A DNA stretch of 10,284 nucleotides, taken from contig CAZTZX010000068.1 of the NCBI GenBank assembly GCA_964618175.1, positions 1 to 10,284 of the forward strand, read 5' to 3'. The DNA comes from DTU018 sp964618175. GTDB taxonomy: Bacteria > Bacillota > Syntrophomonadia > Syntrophomonadales > Syntrophomonadaceae. The translations under genes and the position numbers were made by a program. This document shows, in pieces, positions 7,232 to 10,284 of this stretch. How positions within the stretch are numbered: the stretch's first letter is position 1; every line of letters begins with the position of its first letter. The notes below the pieces were generated by a model, which was given only the letters and a program-made list of their open reading frames with translations, did no database searches and was not told the DNA's origin.

Positions 7232-7423
7232 TCACGCCTTACGCTGGGAAATAGCTGTATGACCAACACCTGGAGAGGATTGCTTTAGGCAATGAGAGTG
7301 AAAATAACGTTCCTCAAATGCTACATAATCGGTTTTCCCAATAGGTTCTTGGCAGATTTTGCATGGAGTTTTTGCTATCATTCTTTCCATTTCAGAATAA
7401 ATCTGCTTTTGATACCTAGTCAT
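7232..7423 (-). CDS. 63-residue protein with a single LIM-like zinc-binding half site
   Basis: A very small protein with the pattern Cys21-x2-Cys24-x17-His42-x2-Cys45, which fits the first zinc module of a LIM domain or a related treble-clef finger. The flanking ERYFHSHCLKQSS is also like the W-H-x-x-C-F-x-C segment of LIM domains, but the last cysteine is Gln48, and no second zinc module follows. A basic and acidic helix precedes the site (residues 1-18), and residues 46-63 are polar with a basic end. A perfect AGGAGGTG ribosome binding site 5 nt before ATG 7423 makes it very likely to be translated. Role is unknown: metal binding with a protein or nucleic-acid contact is the natural inference. 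It has its own long leader carrying a nested fold and a hairpin after the stop, so it is probably a single-gene unit. Confidence 0.75.
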   Translation of the reverse strand: MTRYQKQIYSEMERMIAKTPCKICQEPIGKTDYVAFEERYFHSHCLKQSSPGVGHTAISQRKA

Positions 7424-7428
7424 ATACC

Positions 7429-7436
7429 CACCTCCT
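7429..7436 (-). promoter_or_regulatory. Full-length ribosome binding site of the zinc-site gene
   Basis: On the minus strand this reads AGGAGGTG, an 8-base complement to the 16S rRNA end, 5 nt before the ATG. It is the strongest translation signal in the window and the main reason to accept so short a gene. Confidence 0.75.
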
Positions 7437-7460
7437 TCTCATCCCGTTAGAGTCATCGAC

Positions 7461-7542
7461 ACTTGCCCGTTCCTTTACCTGGATCGATCACACCAATCTC
7501 TGGAGTTCGATTTAATCGGTAAAGAACCAAAGCCTAGCAAGT
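7461..7542. other. Nested inverted-repeat element, possible structured leader RNA
   Basis: Four stems nest inside one another: ACTTGC/GCAAGT (7461-7466 with 7537-7542), GTTC-C-TTTACC/GGTAAAGAAC with one bulged C (7469-7479 with 7518-7527), ATCGA/TCGAT (7483-7487 with 7507-7511), and ACACCA/TGGAGT with one A-A mismatch (7490-7495 with 7501-7506), closing a 5-nt loop. About 26 pairs form in 82 nt. Neither strand has a uridine run after it, so it is not an intrinsic terminator. On the minus strand it would lie in the leader of the zinc-site gene, 25 nt before its ribosome binding site. It matches no riboswitch class I can recall. Confidence 0.45.
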
Positions 7543-7563
7543 AGTACCTTCCGCATCATCTTA

Positions 7564-7580
7564 TTGTATACATTATACAA
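7564..7580. promoter_or_regulatory. Perfect hyphenated palindrome overlapping a minus-strand TATAAT
   Basis: TTGTATA-CAT-TATACAA is a 7+3+7 dyad typical of dimeric repressor sites; GntR-type regulators often use TTGTATACAA-like operators. On the minus strand it contains TATAAT at plus positions 7572-7577, suitably placed to start a leader of roughly 140 nt for the zinc-site gene. No good -35 element is seen. The operator role is inferred. Confidence 0.45.
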
Positions 7581-7779
7581 CACTATTGAATTCGCTACCA
7601 CGCCCGGTTCTAGAAGAAAAGGGGCTGTTATTCAGGGAAACGATAGCAAAGATGGTAAGACTAATAATCTAAGCAGATCGACAGCCATTTGGCAGTTTAT
7701 CGCCTTAAGAGAGTGTAGATTACTATCAGAGGCTGATTATAAGGGGTAGGACAGAATAGGTGTATTGTAAGCAATGAGA

Positions 7780-7785
7780 TATAAT
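7780..7785 (+). promoter_or_regulatory. Possible -10 element of the diguanylate cyclase gene
   Basis: A perfect TATAAT lies about 75 nt before ATG 7861. No clear -35 hexamer stands at the right distance. TGTATACATTACA at 7801-7813 would fall just after the start point, a usual repressor position, but this is inference. Confidence 0.35.
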
Positions 7786-7860
7786 GGTGTAAAATGGTAG
7801 TGTATACATTACAGACATTTAATAGATTTAGCCGAATTAAACCTAGTTGGGAGTATTTTA

Positions 7861-9057
7861 ATGGGATCCAATTTGTCTTCCTCCAGTACTATACGGGAGC
7901 TTGTGGCCGACTTGTTTACCTCCTTGGGCCCTGATGCTATTGATACCCATCGGCTAATAATGGCATCAAGAATACGGTTGATCTTCGTCTTTCCCTTGTT
8001 ATTTTTGTTTTGCTATCTGTACTTGATCAACCAGCCATATATCACTTCTGTTCCTCTTGGTTTCAAGTTGTGGGTAGCATTGGCTTTTTTATACCTAATA
8101 GCTAATATCAGCGTAAACTACTTGAGTAAATGGCCTTTAGGTGTCAAACGTATACATTACTTTATTATTTTTTTAGAACTAACTACCATACAATTGATGT
8201 TATATGGGGGTGGAGTTCTTTTGTCCCCCACCTTGGTGTTTATCTTGGTGGCAGTAGCCATTTACCGGGTCAATGTGGACTATCATTCTGCTCTTTACAC
8301 GGCTGCGCTCGGCGGTCTCATGTATATCTTTACCGTGTTGTTAGTAACTTCCGGTATTTTGCCTCATTCTTCTGGTTTATCCCACCCCGTTTTTTCTTCG
8401 ATCTACCATGAGGTAAGTGTGAACATCATGAATGTCTTAACAGTGTTAATTGGGATTTTCCTTACTTTTGTAATTACTAATTACGCAATGAATAAATTAT
8501 TAAAATCGAATAACAAACTTGAAGAAAGCAGTACTCGAGACGGATTGATTGGAATACCTAATAGGCGCTATTTTGATGAACATTTAGTTGCTGAATGGCA
8601 CCGCGCCCGCCGCAGTATGACGCCTTTATCTACAATCATGATCGATATTGATAACTTCAAAGCATATAACGATACCTATGGTCACCTAAGCGGGGATGAA
8701 TGTCTTAGAAAGGTTGCCGCTTCTCTACAAAAGGGAGTTAAAAGACCAGCTGATGTGGTTGCCCGGTTTGGAGGCGAAGAACTGGCAGTACTGCTGCCCG
8801 AAACTACCCTGGAGGGAGCCGCCAATCTAGCGGAAAATCTACGCCGCCAAATAGAGGTACTGGAGATCCTCCACCAGCATTCGGGTACAATAGGAAAAGT
8901 TACTATAAGCTTGGGAGTAGCATGTCTGGTTCCGGGGTCTAGCCATAGCCCGGAGGAACTTTTGGAACATGCTGACAAAGCACTATATCGCGCGAAACAT
9001 TTAGGACGAAATAGGGTGTCGGTCGATTTTGCCCTTCCCTATCATCAGCAGGGCTAA
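7861..9057 (+). CDS. Membrane-bound diguanylate cyclase (GGDEF domain)
   Basis: A 398-residue protein that would make cyclic di-GMP from two GTP. The N-terminal half holds about six hydrophobic helices, near residues 37-56, 68-88, 98-118, 122-136, 144-166 and 187-212, and forms an integral membrane sensor of no type I recognise. The GGDEF domain follows at about 222-388: DGLIGIPNRR (commonly DxLTGLxNRR), metal-binding Asp262 and Asp264 in MIDIDNFK, and the signature as GGEEL at 304-308 with Leu in place of the usual Phe. An RxxD inhibitory site, R295-P-A-D298, stands exactly five residues before the signature, so product feedback inhibition is expected. No EAL or HD-GYP domain is present. TTGGGAG, ending 7 nt before the ATG, supports the start. 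No cyclic di-GMP effector gene lies nearby, so the signal target is unknown. Confidence 0.92.
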   Translation: MGSNLSSSSTIRELVADLFTSLGPDAIDTHRLIMASRIRLIFVFPLLFLFCYLYLINQPYITSVPLGFKLWVALAFLYLIANISVNYLSKWPLGVKRIHYFIIFLELTTIQLMLYGGGVLLSPTLVFILVAVAIYRVNVDYHSALYTAALGGLMYIFTVLLVTSGILPHSSGLSHPVFSSIYHEVSVNIMNVLTVLIGIFLTFVITNYAMNKLLKSNNKLEESSTRDGLIGIPNRRYFDEHLVAEWHRARRSMTPLSTIMIDIDNFKAYNDTYGHLSGDECLRKVAASLQKGVKRPADVVARFGGEELAVLLPETTLEGAANLAENLRRQIEVLEILHQHSGTIGKVTISLGVACLVPGSSHSPEELLEHADKALYRAKHLGRNRVSVDFALPYHQQG

Positions 9058-9075
9058 ACTATTGATTGCAATAGT
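9058..9075 (+). terminator. Weak 7-bp hairpin after the diguanylate cyclase gene
   Basis: ACTATTG (9058-9064), loop ATTG, CAATAGT (9069-9075) begins immediately after the stop codon. The stem is AT-rich and no uridine run follows, so termination here would be inefficient if it happens at all. Confidence 0.3.
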
Positions 9076-9195
9076 CTACTGATCCCCCAAATTAAACATT
9101 AGAACCAATATTCCCTAACAAAAGTTTTATTACTAAGCAAATGTGTATAGCAAAAACACGCTTTGGGGATTTGGTTTACCGTGCAGTTTTCATTT

Positions 9196-9349
9196 CTAAA
9201 TGGAGTGTCTCACTGGTTTGTCAAGTCTTCACACGGGGAGATACTAGCAAAGATGAACATGACAGTAAAAATTGTATACAGTACTTTCCGCGAGGTGGTC
9301 TTGATTTGATCTTAAACCTTGTTTACTCTAAATGGTGTAATCACTTGAT
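9196..9349 (+). repeat. Pair of imperfect direct repeats with internal dyads
   Basis: CTAAATGG followed after 5-6 nt by TCACT and then a G/T-rich tail occurs at 9196-9218 and again at 9328-9349, 132 bp apart. In the first copy AGTG-TCT-CACT is a clean dyad; in the second GTG-TAAT-CAC plays that part. The second copy lies just before the ribosome binding site of the dehydrogenase gene. Confidence 0.35.
9218..9245 (+). promoter_or_regulatory. Possible sigma-A-type promoter of the dehydrogenase gene
   Basis: TTGTCA (9218-9223, five of six consensus bases), 16-nt spacer, GATACT (9240-9245, four of six). A start near 9252 would give a leader of about 110 nt. The match is moderate and other placements are possible. 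Confidence 0.3.
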
Positions 9350-9363
9350 TATTTGGAGGACGT

Positions 9364-10266
9364 ATGAATAACAAGATTAGAATAGCTATTGTCGGTTATG
9401 GCAATATTGGGCGATTTGCGGTGGAAGCGGTGCGAATGGCTGAGGACATGGATCTGGTAGGGGTAGTTGACCCGATTACATCATTCAAATCATCTCTAGA
9501 AGCAGCAGGGATCCCCCTCATGGCTTCTATATCTGACTTGCCAGAGGTTCAGGTTGCTTTATTATGTACACCTTCTCGCCTTATGCCTGATTACGCCAAA
9601 ATACTATTAGCTGAAGGTATTAATACCGTAGACTGTTATGACATTCATCATGACATAGCTGATCTGCGCCTTGAGTTGGCTGAAATTGCACGGCCAAACA
9701 ATTCTGTGGCGATAGTTTCAGCAGGCTGGGATCCTGGAACTGATTCCATGGTGCGGTGTCTATTCCAATTAATGGCCCCTCATGGACTAACCTATACTAA
9801 TTTTGGCCCCGGAATGAGCATGGGTCATTCTGTAGCGGTGAAGTCCATAAAAGGCGTTGAAAATGCTTTGTCCATGACTATTCCCCTCGGGGCTGGCGTG
9901 CACCGACGCATGGTTTATGTTCAGTTGGCACCGGGAGCAGAGTTTGCCTACGTGGAGAGAGTTATTAAAAAAGATCCTTATTTTATAGAAGATGAGACCC
10001 ATGTAGAGCAGGTGGCCGATGTCAATCAGTTGATCGATATGGGACATGGAGTGCAAATGATACGCAAAGGCGTTTCCGGATCCACCCACAACCAAGTATT
10101 ACAGTTCAATATGAGCATAAATAATCCGGCCTTAACAGCGCAAGTCATGGTGGCTTCAGCCCGGGCCAGCACGAAGCAACAACCTGGTGCTTATACCCTT
10201 ATCCAAATTCCTATTATTGATTTTATGAGCGGTGACCCTGATGAAATCATTCGCGATTATGTATAA
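9364..10266 (+). CDS. ddh: meso-Diaminopimelate dehydrogenase, type II
   Basis: A 300-residue NADPH-dependent enzyme that reversibly converts tetrahydrodipicolinate, ammonia and NADPH to meso-diaminopimelate, giving lysine and the peptidoglycan cross-linking residue in one step. The Rossmann site is G11-Y-G-N-I-G16. Family motifs follow: DCYDIH at 90-95, SAGWDPG at 119-125, NFGPGMSMGHS at 146-156, SMTIP at 170-174, and a C-terminal dimer region with KGVSGSTHNQ (235-244) and INNPALTAQVMVA (252-264). The length and the YDIH and FGPGMSMGHS motifs fit the type II enzymes best known from Symbiobacterium thermophilum (about 299 residues) rather than the 320-residue Corynebacterium form. The start follows GGAGGA at 9355-9360. 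It stands alone after a long leader, with no dapA or dapB neighbour. I recognise the family firmly; the type II placement is from memory of those motifs. Confidence 0.92.
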   Translation: MNNKIRIAIVGYGNIGRFAVEAVRMAEDMDLVGVVDPITSFKSSLEAAGIPLMASISDLPEVQVALLCTPSRLMPDYAKILLAEGINTVDCYDIHHDIADLRLELAEIARPNNSVAIVSAGWDPGTDSMVRCLFQLMAPHGLTYTNFGPGMSMGHSVAVKSIKGVENALSMTIPLGAGVHRRMVYVQLAPGAEFAYVERVIKKDPYFIEDETHVEQVADVNQLIDMGHGVQMIRKGVSGSTHNQVLQFNMSINNPALTAQVMVASARASTKQQPGAYTLIQIPIIDFMSGDPDEIIRDYV

Positions 10267-10284
10267 ACCGCTCAGGCCTGATTA

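Larger units (their letters stand above)
7424..7860. other. 437-bp divergent intergenic region
   Basis: This region separates the minus-strand zinc-site gene from the plus-strand diguanylate cyclase gene. Besides the elements listed separately it holds GGCTGT (7623-7628) pairing with ACAGCC (7681-7686) and CCTTA (7703-7707) pairing with TAAGG (7740-7744). It also contains TATAAT at 7780-7785 and TGTATACATTACA at 7801-7813, shortly before the cyclase start. A 61-codon open frame from TTG at 7564 has no ribosome binding site and overlaps the palindrome, so I do not call it a gene. Confidence 0.6.
9058..9363 (+). other. 306-bp intergenic region upstream of the dehydrogenase gene
   Basis: This gap holds a long-range pairing of ATCCCC-C-AAA (9082-9091) with TTTGGGGAT (9162-9170) and two CTAAATGG-dyad repeats (9196-9218 and 9328-9349). 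It also has TAGCAAAGATG (9245-9255), shared with the region upstream of the cyclase, and TTGTATACA at 9272-9280. A 76-codon open frame from 9141 lacks a ribosome binding site and runs into the dehydrogenase start, so it is not called. Confidence 0.5.

Noticed and set aside
7461..7542. tRNA gene suggested by GTTCGATT, resembling a T-loop
   Set aside because: The stems do not form a cloverleaf, and no anticodon arm or acceptor stem of 7 bp is found.
7623..7744. Cyclic di-GMP-I (GEMM) riboswitch upstream of the GGDEF gene, suggested by GGGAAAC, GCAAAG and CTAA in order
   Set aside because: The conserved hairpin that should stand between the AAAC and GCAAAG parts is absent, and the 3' receptor region does not match. 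Only short words agree.
7564..7749. 61-codon plus-strand open frame in the divergent intergenic region
   Set aside because: It begins with TTG inside the palindrome, lacks a ribosome binding site, and has no protein-like composition.
7801..8160. GTATACATTAC occurring both before and inside the cyclase gene (7802 and 8150)
   Set aside because: The second copy is ordinary coding sequence within a conserved reading frame, so chance is the simpler explanation.
9141..9371. 76-codon plus-strand open frame before the dehydrogenase gene
   Set aside because: There is no ribosome binding site at 9141. It covers the repeats and runs past the well-supported dehydrogenase start.

Overview
The window reads as low-to-mid GC Firmicutes DNA, most likely from an anaerobic, butyrate-handling Clostridia member of the Syntrophomonas kind. 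Three things suggest this: a short-chain acyl-CoA operon, AGGAGG-type ribosome binding sites, and a Symbiobacterium-like (type II) meso-diaminopimelate dehydrogenase. The assignment is inference from protein character, not from a database search.

Bases 1-3249 hold a plus-strand operon for short-chain acyl-CoA metabolism: the 3' part of a CoA-transferase of the 4-hydroxybutyrate/butyryl-CoA:acetate type, a thiolase, and a short-chain acyl-CoA dehydrogenase. Together they cover acid activation by CoA exchange, the first oxidation step, and the C4-to-2xC2 cleavage or its reverse. The crotonase, the hydroxyacyl-CoA dehydrogenase and the electron-transfer flavoprotein are not in the window. A strong GC-rich bulged hairpin follows. 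Bases 3519-5033 encode a DEAD-box RNA helicase with a long disordered tail.

Bases 5123-7423 are on the minus strand: a penicillin-binding-protein-5-type D-Ala-D-Ala carboxypeptidase (convergent with the helicase), an unrecognised three-helix membrane protein followed by a clear intrinsic terminator, a 19-bp hairpin, and a 63-residue protein carrying a single LIM-like zinc-binding half site.

Bases 7424-7860 are a 437-bp divergent intergenic region. It contains a nested 82-nt fold, a perfect hyphenated palindrome overlapping a TATAAT, and motifs that recur in the 306-bp gap at 9058-9363. Plus-strand genes follow: a six-helix membrane diguanylate cyclase with an intact product-inhibition site (7861-9057), then type II meso-diaminopimelate dehydrogenase (9364-10266).

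Most genes belong to familiar families, and I see no convincing multi-gene novel system. The least explained material is in the two intergenic regions flanking the diguanylate cyclase and in the tiny zinc-site protein with its structured leader.
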